Notes: generated from the letters alone by a model not told the origin. A DNA stretch of 64,000 bases from Sphingomonas bisphenolicum (GCF_024349785.1 NZ_AP018817.1:2697501-2761500), one strand, 5' to 3'. Positions 26,763-36,619 are shown, numbered from the stretch's first letter. Numbers and translations are program-made.

Positions 26763-27971
26763 TCAACGCCCTATCGACCGCAGCGCCTGATCGAGGTCGG
26801 CGATGACGTCGTCTGCATCCTCCAGCCCGACATTAAGGCGCAGCATGTCTTCGGTGATGCCGACTTCCAGCCGCGCCGCTTCGGCCATGCCGAAATGGGT
26901 GGTCGATGCCGGATGAGTCATCAGCGAACGCGAATCGCCGATATTGTTGCTGATATCGACCAGTTCCAGGCCATTGAGCAGGCCATGCGCCTCCGCCCGG
27001 CCACCGCCGACATAAAGCGAGAAGATCGGGCCGGCCATGGCCATCTGACTCATGGCGAGCGCGTGCTGGGGATGGCTTTCGAGGCCGGGATACAGAACCT
27101 TGGCGACGCGCCCTTCCAGAAAGGCGGCGACCTTGAGCGCGTTTTCGCTCTGGCGGCGGATGCGCAGGTCGAGCGTTTCCAGCCCCTTGAGCACCACCCA
27201 CGCGTTGAACGCGGCCAGCGTCGGCCCGGTATTGCGATGGAAGGGCAGCAGGACATTGTCGATCCAGTCGCGCGAGCCGCAAATGGCGCCGGCGAGGACG
27301 CGGCCCTGCCCGTCCATCATCTTGGTCGCGCTATAGGCGACGACATCCGCACCGAAGTCCATCGGCCGTTGCAGCGCGGGCGTCGCGAAAGCGTTGTCGA
27401 CGACGCTGGTGATGCCATGCGCCTTGGCGATGGCGCAGACCGCCGCCAGATCGACCACGTCCATCGTCGGATTGGCCGGGGTTTCGAAGAAGAAGACCTT
27501 GGTATTGGGCCGGATCGCCGCTTCCCAGGCCGCGGTGTCGCTGCCATCGATCGTCGTCGTTTCGATGCCGAACTTGGGCAGCAGCGTATCGGTCAGCCAG
27601 CGGCACGAGCCGAAGGCCGCCTTGGCGCCGACGACATGGTCGCCCGCGGACAATTGGCACAGCAAAGCCGCGGTCATCGCTGCCATGCCGGTGGCGGTGG
27701 CGCGGCAGGCTTCTGCCCCTTCGAGCAGGGCGATCCGCTGTTCCAGCATCTCCACGGTCGGGTTCTGGAGGCGGCTATAGGTCATGCCGACCTGTTCGCC
27801 GGCGAACCGCGCGGCGGCGTCTTCCGCCCGGTCGTAGCTGTAGCCGCTGGTCAGGAACAGGGCTTCGGACGTCTCGCCATATTCGCTGCGCGCCGTGCCG
27901 CCGCGGATCGCCAGCGTCGCGGGCTTCCAGTTCCTGGTGATGTCGGGATTTTGTCCGCTCTTGCGCTTCAT
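26763..27971 (-). CDS. metZ: O-succinylhomoserine sulfhydrylase
   Basis: MetZ makes homocysteine directly from O-succinylhomoserine and sulfide, bypassing cystathionine. The 402-residue PLP enzyme has the Cys/Met-metabolism fold: SEALFLTSGYSYDRAEDAAARF near 35, YSRLQNPTVEMLE near 65, the PLP-lysine segment AYSATKMMDGQGR near 212, and NIGDSRSLMTHPASTTH near 340. The alignable start WKPATLAIRGGTARSEYGETSEA is that of MetZ rather than MetY. It overlaps the dehydratase gene upstream by four bases (ATGA). Confidence 0.93.
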   Translation of the reverse strand: MKRKSGQNPDITRNWKPATLAIRGGTARSEYGETSEALFLTSGYSYDRAEDAAARFAGEQVGMTYSRLQNPTVEMLEQRIALLEGAEACRATATGMAAMTAALLCQLSAGDHVVGAKAAFGSCRWLTDTLLPKFGIETTTIDGSDTAAWEAAIRPNTKVFFFETPANPTMDVVDLAAVCAIAKAHGITSVVDNAFATPALQRPMDFGADVVAYSATKMMDGQGRVLAGAICGSRDWIDNVLLPFHRNTGPTLAAFNAWVVLKGLETLDLRIRRQSENALKVAAFLEGRVAKVLYPGLESHPQHALAMSQMAMAGPIFSLYVGGGRAEAHGLLNGLELVDISNNIGDSRSLMTHPASTTHFGMAEAARLEVGITEDMLRLNVGLEDADDVIADLDQALRSIGR

Positions 27972-28966
27972 ATCGCTTTCCGCATGTCCTGATTCACTTG
28001 CGGCGTGGCGCCGCCCAATATCTCGGCCATCTGGCTCATGTCGCCATTACCGCCCGAGAGGATAACCGCAACCTTCTTGCCGCGCATTCGGTCCTTTTCC
28101 TGCAAGAGCGCGGCCAGAGCGACGGCGCCCGCCCCTTCGGCGAGGTTATGCGTATCCTGCCAGTAGATACGGATCGCCTGCGCCACCTCATCGTCGGTGA
28201 CGTCCACGAAACGGTCGGCGCGCGACCCGAAATAGTCAAGCGCCGCCTGGACGGGGGTGCAGACCGCGACGCCGTCGGCAAAGGTATAGGCGGTTGGGCT
28301 GGAGATCAGCCGTCCGGCTTCGAAGCTACGCTTTGCCGCATCGACATGGGCGGACACCACGCCGACGACCCTAGTCTTGAGGCCCAATGCGTCGCGCGCA
28401 GCGATCGTGCCGCACAGGCCCGATCCGCAACCGACCGGGACATAGACGGTGTCGAGGTCGGGCACCGCGTCGAACAGTTCCAGCCCGTAGCTGGCGACGC
28501 CGCGCACCAGTTCGTCATGATAGGCCGGGACCATGAACAGGCCCTGCTGCGCCGACAGACGGATCGCTTCGGCTTTGGCGCTGTCGAAATCATGTCCATG
28601 TTCGATCAATGTCGCGCCGAATGCGCGCATCGCCGCGTTCTTTTCAAGCGCATTGCCGTGCGGCACGACGATGGTGGCGGAGATGCCGGCGGCGGTGGCG
28701 GCGCGCACCTGCGCCTGTCCGTGATTGCCGCGGGTCGCGGTGATGATGCCCTTCACTTCCGGATGGGTACGCCGCAGCCAGTCGATATAGGTGATCGCGC
28801 CCCGCGCCTTGAACGCGCCGGTAGGGGTGTGATTCTCATGCTTGACCCAAAGGTCGCAGCCGGACCGCTGGCCCAGCAGCGGCCAGGCGTATTGCGGGGT
28901 GGGCGGCACTTGCGCATGTACCATCTGGGCGGCGGCGCGGAGGCTGGACAGGGGAAAATCGGTCAT
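27968..28966 (-). CDS. Threonine dehydratase-like PLP enzyme
   Basis: A 332-residue fold-type II PLP enzyme. The cofactor lysine is in TPTGAFKARGA near residue 52, the substrate loop is ATRGNHGQA near 78, and the phosphate loop is PVGCGSGLCGT near 178. Length and lack of a C-terminal ACT domain fit catabolic threonine/serine dehydratases and related 3-hydroxyaspartate dehydratases. It overlaps metZ by ATGA, which suggests a link to the homoserine/threonine branch of amino-acid metabolism. Exact substrate is not determined. Confidence 0.85.
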   Translation of the reverse strand: MTDFPLSSLRAAAQMVHAQVPPTPQYAWPLLGQRSGCDLWVKHENHTPTGAFKARGAITYIDWLRRTHPEVKGIITATRGNHGQAQVRAATAAGISATIVVPHGNALEKNAAMRAFGATLIEHGHDFDSAKAEAIRLSAQQGLFMVPAYHDELVRGVASYGLELFDAVPDLDTVYVPVGCGSGLCGTIAARDALGLKTRVVGVVSAHVDAAKRSFEAGRLISSPTAYTFADGVAVCTPVQAALDYFGSRADRFVDVTDDEVAQAIRIYWQDTHNLAEGAGAVALAALLQEKDRMRGKKVAVILSGGNGDMSQMAEILGGATPQVNQDMRKAI

Positions 28967-29053
28967 CGCAACGCCCTATCGATCGCGCAGGCGCGACGAC
29001 AGGACCGATGCTGCGCAATTGGCCCTGTAACTGGCCCTTCCCGACCAGTCCTG

Positions 29054-29473
29054 TTAAGCGGCCCGGCGCGGCGCCTCGGCCATCAGCGGGTGCAGATGCC
29101 GCTCTTCCCACGCCATGCGGTCGAGCAGGCCCTGCTGCAATTCCAGCACGGAGTCACGATAGCCCGACCAGTCCCGTTCGATCCGGGCGGGTGTCCAGCT
29201 CTTGATATGGTCGCTGTAGCGCAGGAACAGCGCGACCATGGCGCGGCTATGGTCGCGCGCGACCGGATCGGACTGCACCGCCGTCCGCCCGGTGCGCAAG
29301 GCGACGACCAAGGCGTCCTCGCGGCCCATATGATCGCGGAACAGCTGGGAAAAGGCGATGCGTCTGCGGGTGATGTCCGGCAGCGCCTCGGGCCCCTGCG
29401 TGCGCATGACATGCGCAAATTCCCGCATCATGCCCCGCAAGGCATCATGATCCTGTCTCAATTCCGTCGGCAT
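29054..29473 (-). CDS. Hemerythrin HHE-domain protein
   Basis: A 139-residue all-helical protein with iron-ligand candidates spaced as in hemerythrin-like domains: His in LRQDHDALRGMM (near 8), His/Glu in FRDHMGREDALVV (near 48), His in RDHSRAM and SDHIKSW (70-85), and EERHLHPLM near the C-terminus (about 130). Such proteins bind di-iron and may sense oxygen, NO or iron. It stands alone between the dehydratase gene and leuB. The ATG at 29473 is used. Confidence 0.8.
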   Translation of the reverse strand: MPTELRQDHDALRGMMREFAHVMRTQGPEALPDITRRRIAFSQLFRDHMGREDALVVALRTGRTAVQSDPVARDHSRAMVALFLRYSDHIKSWTPARIERDWSGYRDSVLELQQGLLDRMAWEERHLHPLMAEAPRRAA

Positions 29474-29555
29474 TATGCGTCCCCATTTTCCGATTAGATC
29501 GGACCGGGGACGCAAAGATTAAGTCCATCCGAGACTTATGCGACGAACCGAGCGG

Positions 29556-30599
29556 TCAGAGCACAGCCAGAACCGCGTCGCCCATCTCCACGGTCGACAT
29601 GGTCCCGCCCAGATCGGGCGAGCGCGCGCCGTCGGCCAGCGCCTTGGCCACAGCGGTTTCGATCCGGTCGGCCTGTTCGGGCAGGTTCAGCGAATAGCGC
29701 AGCATCATCGCCGCCGACAGGATCGTCGCGAGCGGATTGGCCTTGCCGGTGCCGGCGATATCGGGGGCGGAGCCATGGATCGGCTCGTAAAGGCCCTGGC
29801 CGCCGCCGTTCAGCGTGGCCGAGGCCAGCATCCCGATGGAGCCGACGCACATGCTGGCCTGGTCGGAGAGGATATCGCCGAACAGATTGCCGGTGACGAT
29901 GACGTCGAACTGGCCGGGGTTGCGGACCAGCTGCATCGCGGCATTGTCCACATACATGTGGCTCAGCGCCACGTCGGGATAGTCGGCCGACACGGCGATC
30001 ACCACGTCGCGCCAGAGCTGGCTGGTTTCCAGTACATTGGCCTTGTCCACCGAGCAGAGCTTGCCGCGACGGGCGCGGGCCGCTTCGAAGCCCGCAATGG
30101 CGATGCGGCGCACTTCGGCTTCGTTGTACGACATCACGTCATAGCCTTCGCGCAGGCCGTCGGCGGTGGTGCGGAAGCCCTTTTCGCCGAAATAGACGTC
30201 GCCATTGGTTTCGCGGACGATCAGCAGGTCAATGGCGCTGGCGACTTCGGGGCGCAGCGCGGATTCGTCGGCCAGTTCGGGGAAGACCTTGGCCGGGCGC
30301 AGGTTGGAGAAGAGGCCCAATTCCTTGCGCAAGCCCAATATCGCCTGTTCGGGGCGCAGGTGGCGGTCCAGCGAATCGCAGTCGGGATCGCCGACCGCGC
30401 CGAACAATATGGCGTCTGCGCGCCTGGCGATCTCCAGCGTTTCGGGCGGCAGCGGATGACCGACCGCCTTATAGGCCGCGCCGCCGACCAGTCCGTCCTC
30501 ATAGGTCAGGCCATCGATCGCCAGCGCATCGAGCACGCGGGTTGCCTGTGCGACGATTTCGGGACCGATGCCGTCTCCGGGGAACAGGGCGATCAACAT
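29556..30599 (-). CDS. leuB: 3-isopropylmalate dehydrogenase
   Basis: LeuB oxidatively decarboxylates 3-isopropylmalate in leucine synthesis. The 347-residue protein has [17 protein letters not shown] at the start, the [13 protein letters not shown] segment near 135, [13 protein letters not shown] near 190, [20 protein letters not shown] near 235 and [20 protein letters not shown] near 268. The start is ATG 30599 with TAAGGAG nine bases upstream. recO lies 49 bases upstream on the same strand. Confidence 0.95.
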   Translation of the reverse strand: MLIALFPGDGIGPEIVAQATRVLDALAIDGLTYEDGLVGGAAYKAVGHPLPPETLEIARRADAILFGAVGDPDCDSLDRHLRPEQAILGLRKELGLFSNLRPAKVFPELADESALRPEVASAIDLLIVRETNGDVYFGEKGFRTTADGLREGYDVMSYNEAEVRRIAIAGFEAARARRGKLCSVDKANVLETSQLWRDVVIAVSADYPDVALSHMYVDNAAMQLVRNPGQFDVIVTGNLFGDILSDQASMCVGSIGMLASATLNGGGQGLYEPIHGSAPDIAGTGKANPLATILSAAMMLRYSLNLPEQADRIETAVAKALADGARSPDLGGTMSTVEMGDAVLAVL

Positions 30600-30648
30600 G
30601 GCGAGACTCCTTATATTGCGTGGCTGCCCCTTATGGAGACAGGAGGTT

Positions 30649-31383
30649 TCACGCAACCGCCCTTTTCAGCCGGTCGACCAGTCTTTCGCGCGCAGCGAGG
30701 ATGTCGGCGCGCCGATCGATCAGGATGGAGCGTTCGAGGAAGAAGCCGGTGAGGCGCAGCCCGTCCAATATCTGCGTCCAGTCGCCCATGCCGCCTTTGA
30801 TCAGGAAGGGGGGCAGCGGCAGCAACCGGGCTTCATAGCCGACCGCCGCCGCGCGGCTGACCGCTGCGGCGCTGCGCGGGCTGACATAGGCCAGGTCGTG
30901 CACGTCGCCCCCGACAGCGCAGCGCGTCAGGTCGAGTCCGAAGCCCAGTTCGGCAAGCAGCAGCAATTCGTAGCGCACCAGCGCCACCGCCCAGCCGCGC
31001 GCCGCCGGGGCCGCCTCCACCGCGCCCAGCACGCCGTCGAGCGCCTGATGCAAGGCGGGATAGGGCGTACCTTCCGGCAGCGCCGCGGCAGTCAGGGCGC
31101 AGCTCCAGTCGATCGCCACCGCCGGCAGCGGTTCAGCCAGCAGCGGCGCGCGGCTCTGCGCCAGTTCGACAGTCAGGCCAGCCAGTTGATCCTCGGTGCG
31201 GGCGCGGAAATCGGCCTTCACGATATTGCCGGGAAGCAGCACCGGGCGCAAAGCCCGCGACCGACCGCCACGGACATAGCCCGGCAGCAGGCCATGATCG
31301 GGCGTCAGCAACCGCACGATCGCACCATGTTCGCCATGATGGCGCACGGCGCAAACGATCGCGGTGGTGCTGAGGCTGGGCAT
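30649..31383 (-). CDS. recO: DNA repair protein RecO
   Basis: RecO loads RecA with RecR in gap repair. The 244-residue protein has the OB-fold start ([35 protein letters not shown] near 30, [14 protein letters not shown] near 50) and the helical C-terminal part ([20 protein letters not shown] near 150). The zinc-finger cysteines found in some RecO proteins are reduced to one here, as in many alphaproteobacteria. Confidence 0.92.
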   Translation of the reverse strand: MPSLSTTAIVCAVRHHGEHGAIVRLLTPDHGLLPGYVRGGRSRALRPVLLPGNIVKADFRARTEDQLAGLTVELAQSRAPLLAEPLPAVAIDWSCALTAAALPEGTPYPALHQALDGVLGAVEAAPAARGWAVALVRYELLLLAELGFGLDLTRCAVGGDVHDLAYVSPRSAAAVSRAAAVGYEARLLPLPPFLIKGGMGDWTQILDGLRLTGFFLERSILIDRRADILAARERLVDRLKRAVA

Positions 31384-31432
31384 GGCGCCTGTCTGTACGT
31401 TCTAGCATCCCGATAGGAAAGCGGTTCGCCGA

Positions 31433-32794
31433 TCATCCGCTCCGATAGACGCTCTTCAAATTCATGAATTCGTGCAGCCCGAACGGGCCGAGTTCGCGGC
31501 CATGGCCCGAGCGTTTGACGCCGCCGAAAGGGGCTTCGGGGGCGGAGGCCAGCATCTGGTTCACCGCCGTCATACCGGCCTGGATGTCGCGGATGAAGCG
31601 CGCCTCTTCCGTCGCGTCCGTGGTCCAGACCGACGAACCGAGGCCGAAGGGGATGCCATTGGCGATGGCAATCGCGTCGTCGATGTCCGCGGCCCGGAAC
31701 AGCATGGCGATGGGGCCGAAAATCTCTTCCCCCATCAAGGCGGGGTCGGTGGGCACATCGGTCAATATGCCGGCGGTCATGTAGGCGCCGGGACCGGGCA
31801 GCGTTTCACCACCGATCAGGGTCGCGCCGGCGGCCTGCATCTTCCGGACCTGTTCCTGCACGGTGCGGCGCTGTTCTTCGCTGGACAGTGGACCCATGTC
31901 GCTGTCCGGGTCGAAAGGATCGCCGGCCTTTACCGCTGCCATCGCGGCCGAGAAGCGGTCCAGAAAGGCGTCATAGATATCGGTATGGACGATCATCCGC
32001 TTGCCGCAGATGCAGGACTGGCCGCTATTCTGGACCCGCGCCGTTACCGCCTGCTTGACCGCCGCGTCGAGATCGGCCGAGGGCATGACGATGAACGGGT
32101 CCGCGCCGCCCAGTTCCAGCACCACCTTCTTGAGCGCCCTGCCCGCCTGTTCCGCCACGGCGCGGCCCGCGCCCTCGCTGCCGGTCAGGGTGACGGCGGC
32201 GACGCGATCGTCGGCGATGATCGCCGCCACCGCGTCCGAGCGGATCGGCAGGTTCTGGAACAGGCCATCGGGCGCGCCAGCCACGCCCATCATCTCCTGC
32301 ATCAGCGCGGCGACGCCCTGTACATTGCTGGCATGTTTGAGCAGGCCGACATTGCCGGCGAGGATGCAAGGGGCAAGGAAGCGGGCGACCTGCCAATAGG
32401 GGAAATTCCACGGCATCACCGCCAGCACGGGGCCGATCGGCAGCCAGACATAATCGGCCTTGCCGCCAGCGGCCAGCGGGATGCTGCCGCCATCCAGCAT
32501 GGCGGTGCCGGCTTGCGCATAATGGCGGAAGGCGGCGACGCATTTGTCGACCTCCGCCAGCGCGGATTTCAGCGTCTTGCCCATTTCCAGAGTCGCCATG
32601 CGGGCGAGGCGGTCACGGTTATCGTGATAGGAGTCGGCCAATGCGGTGAGAAGCGCGACGCGATCCGCGATGGGGGTGGTCCGCCATGTCGCGAAGGTCG
32701 CGGTCGCTTGGTCGAGCGCGGCGTCGATCTGCGCTTCGGTGAATTGTTCGTGAGTGGCGATCTCTTCTCCGGTGGCGGGGTTGATGCTTTTCAT
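31433..32794 (-). CDS. NAD(P)-dependent aldehyde dehydrogenase, succinate-semialdehyde type
   Basis: A 453-residue aldehyde dehydrogenase. PWNFPYWQ is near residue 130, the catalytic Glu lies in LELGGADPFIV near 230, and the Cys in NSGQSCICGKR near 262. The C-terminal EEIFGPIAMLF and PFGGVKRSGHGRELGPFGLHEF segments resemble the GabD/Sad group of succinate-semialdehyde dehydrogenases. The start MKSINPATGEEIA fits that group. No GABA genes are adjacent, so substrate is inferred from family only. Confidence 0.88.
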   Translation of the reverse strand: MKSINPATGEEIATHEQFTEAQIDAALDQATATFATWRTTPIADRVALLTALADSYHDNRDRLARMATLEMGKTLKSALAEVDKCVAAFRHYAQAGTAMLDGGSIPLAAGGKADYVWLPIGPVLAVMPWNFPYWQVARFLAPCILAGNVGLLKHASNVQGVAALMQEMMGVAGAPDGLFQNLPIRSDAVAAIIADDRVAAVTLTGSEGAGRAVAEQAGRALKKVVLELGGADPFIVMPSADLDAAVKQAVTARVQNSGQSCICGKRMIVHTDIYDAFLDRFSAAMAAVKAGDPFDPDSDMGPLSSEEQRRTVQEQVRKMQAAGATLIGGETLPGPGAYMTAGILTDVPTDPALMGEEIFGPIAMLFRAADIDDAIAIANGIPFGLGSSVWTTDATEEARFIRDIQAGMTAVNQMLASAPEAPFGGVKRSGHGRELGPFGLHEFMNLKSVYRSG

Positions 32795-32994
32795 GATCGG
32801 CTCCGGGGTGATTCGGGTGGGGGAAGGCGATGCGGGCCGCCTTTGCAGGGTCACAACGCGGTCATGGTGCCGAAGTTCACACCGTTCTGGATATGGAAAA
32901 CGCGAGAAAATGGGGCGAATTGTAACGGCGACGCGATCGCCGCGCGACTGGCGCGCGCCGCCTACGCGCCGGTCAGGTCATAGGCACGCGCCCA

Positions 32995-33035
32995 TGACGC
33001 GCCGGGTGGGTCATTGTGACGCGCCAATTGGGTCA
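32995..33035. repeat. Two-unit repeat TGACGCGCC-n4-GGGTCA, 22-base period
   Basis: TGACGCGCC-gggt-GGGTCA at 32995-33013 is followed by TGACGCGCC-aatt-GGGTCA at 33017-33035. Each unit has inverted TGAC/GTCA ends and looks like a dimer-binding site. A closely related TGACGCGCC-cc-GGTCA occurs near 10030. A degenerate third unit (GGTCATAGGCACGCGCC) lies just to the left. Confidence 0.7.
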
Positions 33036-33159
33036 CAAATTTTTCGGTGTAGGCGAGTGGGGCCAAGGGGCGCGCGCGGATCATCCGACAGGTTAGATCA
33101 GAGAAAATCCTACATTGTTAGCCCGTGTAGCCGGTTGTCTGCGGGGGGAATGTAACGGG

Positions 33160-33315
33160 ATGCCGGGTCAAGCCCGGCATCACGGGAGCGGCGTTACTGC
33201 AAACGACCAGAGGCAAATATATAAGCATCGTCACCCAGAACTTGTTTAAGGGTCCATTCCTCCGGATGGAGCAATGGTTTATTCGGCCTGATGGATGCTG
33301 AAACAAGTTCAGCAT
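33160..33315. repeat. Two short dispersed hairpin repeats
   Basis: ATGCCGGG-tcaag-CCCGGCAT (33160-33180) and ATGCTGAA-acaag-TTCAGCAT (33295-33315) have the same architecture: eight-base arms and a five-base loop ending CAAG. Both are of the kind dispersed in sphingomonad intergenic regions. There is no T-tract. Confidence 0.7.
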
Positions 33316-33371
33316 GACGCCGTGGAAATCTCGCCACCCCCAAAGCTGCCTTAACCACTCCGCCCGCCCCA

Positions 33372-35285
33372 TCATCCATGAAAATAATCATAGACCTGTT
33401 GCGCCACCGCTTTTGACACGCCCGGCACGCGCGCAAGGTCGTCCAGCGCGGCGTCGCGGACGGCGCGGGCGGTGCCGAAATGCATCAGCAGGGCCTTCTT
33501 GCGCGCGGGACCGATGCCGGGCACTTCGTCCAGCGACGACACGGTGATCGCCTTGCTGCGCTTGGCGCGATGGGCGCCGATGGCGAAGCGGTGCGCCTCG
33601 TCGCGCAGGCGCTGGAGGTAGAAGAGGACGGGATGGTTGACGGGGAAATTGATTTCGCGCCCGTCGAGCATGTGGAAGATTTCGCGCCCGTCGCGGCCAT
33701 GATGCGGCCCCTTGGCGACGCCGATCATGCAGACATCCTCGATGCCCATTTCCTCCAGCATCGTGCGGGCCGCCGATAGCTGACCCTTGCCGCCGTCGAT
33801 CAGCACCAGGTCGGGCCATTCGCCGCTGTCGCGATCCGGGTCTTCCTTTTGCGCGCGCCCAAAGCGCCGCTCGAACATCTCGCGCATCATCGCGAAATCA
33901 TCGTTGCTGGTTTCGGGGTTCTTCATGTTGAACTTGCGATAGGCGTTCTTGCGGAACCCCTCTGGCCCCGCGACGACCATCGCGCCCAGGGCATGCGCGC
34001 CCTGAATATGGCTGTTATCGTAGATTTCGATGCGGTCGGGCACGCCCTCCAGCCCGAACGCCTCGACCAGTTCGTCCAGGATCTTGCCCTGGCTGGTCGT
34101 TTCGGCAAGGCGGCGGTCGAGCGCCTCCACGGCGTTGCGCTGCGCCTGTTTGATGAGGCGGGTGCGGTCGCCGCGCTGGGGCACTTCGATGCGGACCTTG
34201 CCCCCCGCCCGTTCGCTGAGCGCCAGCGCCATCAGTTCGCATTCGGCGGGCTGACGATCGGCCAGTATCAGGCGCGGTGGCGGCACTTCCTCGTAAAATT
34301 GCGCCATGAAGCTTTCCAGCACCTCATCCTCCGCCACGTCCGCGGTGTGGACGGGGAAGAAGCTGCGATGGCCCCAATTCTGGCCGCCTCGGATGAAGAA
34401 AGCCTGGATGCACATCGCCCCGCCCTTTGCCGCCAGCGCGAAGATGTCGGCATCGCCCAGCCCTTCGGCATTGATCGCCTGCGACCCCTGAATGAAGGTC
34501 AGCGCCTTCAGCCGGTCACGGATGACCGCCGCCTGCTCGAAATCGAGCGATTCCGCCGCCTGCTCCATCGCAACGCCGAGCTTCTTTTGCACCGCGGTCG
34601 ATTTGCCGCCGAGGAAATCCTGTGCATCATTGACCAGTTCGGCATAGCCATCGGCATCGATCCGGTCGACGCAGGGGGCCGAGCAGCGCTTGATTTGATA
34701 GAGGAGGCAGGGGCGCGAGCGGTTGGCGAAGAAGCTGTCGGTGCAGGAGCGGAGCAGGAACAGCTTTTGCAGCGCGTTGATGGTGCGCGTGACCGATCCG
34801 GCGCTGGCGAAGGGGCCATAATAGCAGCCCTTATATTTGCGTGCGCCGCGATGCTTCTGGACGCGGGGGAAGGCGTGGTCCTCGCGCAGCAGGATGAAAG
34901 GGAAGCTTTTGTCGTCGCGCAGCAGGACATTGTAGGGCGGGCGATAGCGCTTGATCAGTTGCGCCTCCAGCAGCAGGGCCTCGGCTTCGCTGTTGGTGGT
35001 GACGATGGTCATGCTGCGCGTCTGGGCGACCATGCGCTGGAGCCGGCGCGGCAGGCGATCGACCTGGGTGTAATTGGCGACGCGATTCTTGAGCGCGCGG
35101 GCCTTTCCCACATACAGTATGTCGCCGCGCGCATCATGCATCCGATAGACGCCTGGCCGGATCGGCAGCGTCTTGAGCGTGGTGCGGATTGCCTCCACCC
35201 CCATGTCGATATCCGGCTGGCTGCCGGTGACGGTGAAGCTTGCCTTGTCTTCGTTGAAGCGGTCGGGAGATTGTGGGCCGGACAT
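33372..35285 (-). CDS. uvrC: Excinuclease ABC subunit C
   Basis: UvrC makes both incisions in nucleotide excision repair. The 637-residue protein has the GIY-YIG nuclease at about 42-120 (RPGVYRMHDARGDILYVGKA), the Cys cluster around 180 (RSCTDSFFANRSRPCLLYQI), the UVR motif near 230 (EQAAESLDFEQAAVIRDRL), the endonuclease V-like domain (RIEIYDNSHIQGAHALGAMV near 400; DLVLIDGGKGQL near 475) and C-terminal helix-hairpin-helix motifs (LDEVPGIGPARKKALL and LARVPGVSKAVAQQVYDYF). ATG 35285 is used; an in-frame extension upstream is poor. Confidence 0.95.
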   Translation of the reverse strand: MSGPQSPDRFNEDKASFTVTGSQPDIDMGVEAIRTTLKTLPIRPGVYRMHDARGDILYVGKARALKNRVANYTQVDRLPRRLQRMVAQTRSMTIVTTNSEAEALLLEAQLIKRYRPPYNVLLRDDKSFPFILLREDHAFPRVQKHRGARKYKGCYYGPFASAGSVTRTINALQKLFLLRSCTDSFFANRSRPCLLYQIKRCSAPCVDRIDADGYAELVNDAQDFLGGKSTAVQKKLGVAMEQAAESLDFEQAAVIRDRLKALTFIQGSQAINAEGLGDADIFALAAKGGAMCIQAFFIRGGQNWGHRSFFPVHTADVAEDEVLESFMAQFYEEVPPPRLILADRQPAECELMALALSERAGGKVRIEVPQRGDRTRLIKQAQRNAVEALDRRLAETTSQGKILDELVEAFGLEGVPDRIEIYDNSHIQGAHALGAMVVAGPEGFRKNAYRKFNMKNPETSNDDFAMMREMFERRFGRAQKEDPDRDSGEWPDLVLIDGGKGQLSAARTMLEEMGIEDVCMIGVAKGPHHGRDGREIFHMLDGREINFPVNHPVLFYLQRLRDEAHRFAIGAHRAKRSKAITVSSLDEVPGIGPARKKALLMHFGTARAVRDAALDDLARVPGVSKAVAQQVYDYFHG

Positions 35286-35425
35286 GCGGGCAGAGATAGC
35301 GCCCCCCGCGTCTTTCGCAATGGCAGGGTTGATAGGAGGCGAAGGCGTTCTATCTATACCGCACCGTACAAAAGACTGCGGCCTATCCACAGATCAACAA
35401 CCACCAGCATCAGAGGGACCACCCA

Positions 35426-36478
35426 ATGAGCGTAAAAGCCTATGGCGCTTATGCGGCCGACAAGCCGTTGGAAGCCATCGATATCGAGCGCCGCCCGGTC
35501 GGCGCGCATGACGTGCAGATCGCCATCGCCTATTGCGGCGTGTGCCATTCCGACCTGCATCAGGTTCGGTCCGAATGGGACGGCACGCTGTACCCCTGCG
35601 TTCCCGGGCATGAAATCGTCGGCCATGTAACCGCGGTCGGCGACCATGTCGCCAAGTTCAAGGTCGGCGACGCGGTCGGCGTCGGCTGCATGGTCGACAG
35701 TTGCCAGAGTTGCGCCGCCTGCGACGAAGGGCTGGAGCAATATTGCGAGACCGGCTTCACCGGCACCTATAACGGCCCGACCGCCGATGCCCCCGGCCAT
35801 ACGCTGGGCGGCTATTCGCAGAGCATCACGGTAAAAGACGATTTCGTCCTGGAGATCAGCCATGCGCCGGAGCAACTGGCGGCGGTCGCGCCGCTGCTGT
35901 GCGCGGGCATCACCACCTGGTCGCCGCTGCGCCACTGGAAGGTCGGGCCGGGCATGAAGGTCGGTATCGTCGGGATAGGCGGCCTGGGCCATATGGGCGT
36001 GAAGCTGGCCCATGCGCTGGGCGCGCATGTCGTCGCCTTTACGACATCAGAGAGCAAACGGCAGGACGCGTTGGCGCTGGGCGCGCACGAAGTGATCGTC
36101 TCGCGCAACGCGGACGAGATGGCAGCGCATGCAGGCAGCTTCGACTTCATCCTGAATACGGTGGCGGCCAGCCACGATCTGGATGCCTTCACCGCGCTGT
36201 TGAAGCGGGACGGCACGCTGACGCTGGTCGGCGTCCCCGAACATGCCCACCCCTCGCCCAATGTCGCGGCGCTGATCTTCAAGCGACGGGCGATCGCGGG
36301 ATCGCTGATCGGCGGCATCGCCGAAACGCAGGAGATGCTCGACTTCTGCGCGGAGAAGGGCATCACGTCCGAGATCGAGATGATCGCGATCCAGGATATC
36401 GAAGCGGCTTATGCGCGGATGCAGAAGAGCGACGTCAAATATCGCTTCGTGATCGACAACGCCACGCTGGCGAGGTGA
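35426..36478 (+). CDS. Zinc-dependent NAD(P) alcohol dehydrogenase (CAD/YahK-like)
   Basis: A 350-residue medium-chain dehydrogenase. The catalytic zinc ligands are in CGVCHSDLH near 38 and GHEIVG near 60. The structural zinc cysteines are in CQSCAACDEGLEQYC near 93-107, and the nucleotide loop is GIGGLGHMGVK near 180. The arrangement matches the cinnamyl-alcohol dehydrogenase/YahK group that reduces a broad range of aldehydes, usually with NADPH. Starts at ATG 35426 after CAGAGGGA. Single gene, divergent from uvrC. Confidence 0.9.
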   Translation: MSVKAYGAYAADKPLEAIDIERRPVGAHDVQIAIAYCGVCHSDLHQVRSEWDGTLYPCVPGHEIVGHVTAVGDHVAKFKVGDAVGVGCMVDSCQSCAACDEGLEQYCETGFTGTYNGPTADAPGHTLGGYSQSITVKDDFVLEISHAPEQLAAVAPLLCAGITTWSPLRHWKVGPGMKVGIVGIGGLGHMGVKLAHALGAHVVAFTTSESKRQDALALGAHEVIVSRNADEMAAHAGSFDFILNTVAASHDLDAFTALLKRDGTLTLVGVPEHAHPSPNVAALIFKRRAIAGSLIGGIAETQEMLDFCAEKGITSEIEMIAIQDIEAAYARMQKSDVKYRFVIDNATLAR

Positions 36479-36619
36479 CGGGCAGCAGGCGGTTCCGACT
36501 GAGCCGCCTGCTCAAGGCCTGATGACCTTAGACGGACTTTGGCAACATCCGAGGTACGGTCGCCATGTCCCAACAATCCACCCAGTCGGCGATTCACATC
36601 GCAAGACGGGATAGTTGGA

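Larger units (their letters stand above)
32795..33371. other. 577-base intergenic region with repeats
   Basis: Separates the aldehyde dehydrogenase and uvrC genes, both on the minus strand. It holds a two-unit TGACGCGCC/GGGTCA repeat (32995-33035) and two short hairpin elements (33160-33180 and 33295-33315). A frame runs across it on the plus strand but has no sensible composition or start; I see no gene. Confidence 0.7.

Noticed and set aside
27972-28966. SAM-II riboswitch controlling metZ
   Set aside because: Common before metZ in alphaproteobacteria, but here metZ overlaps the preceding gene by four bases, so there is no leader for it.
32995-33035. CRISPR array
   Set aside because: Only two units with a 22-base period and no spacers; no cas genes in the window.
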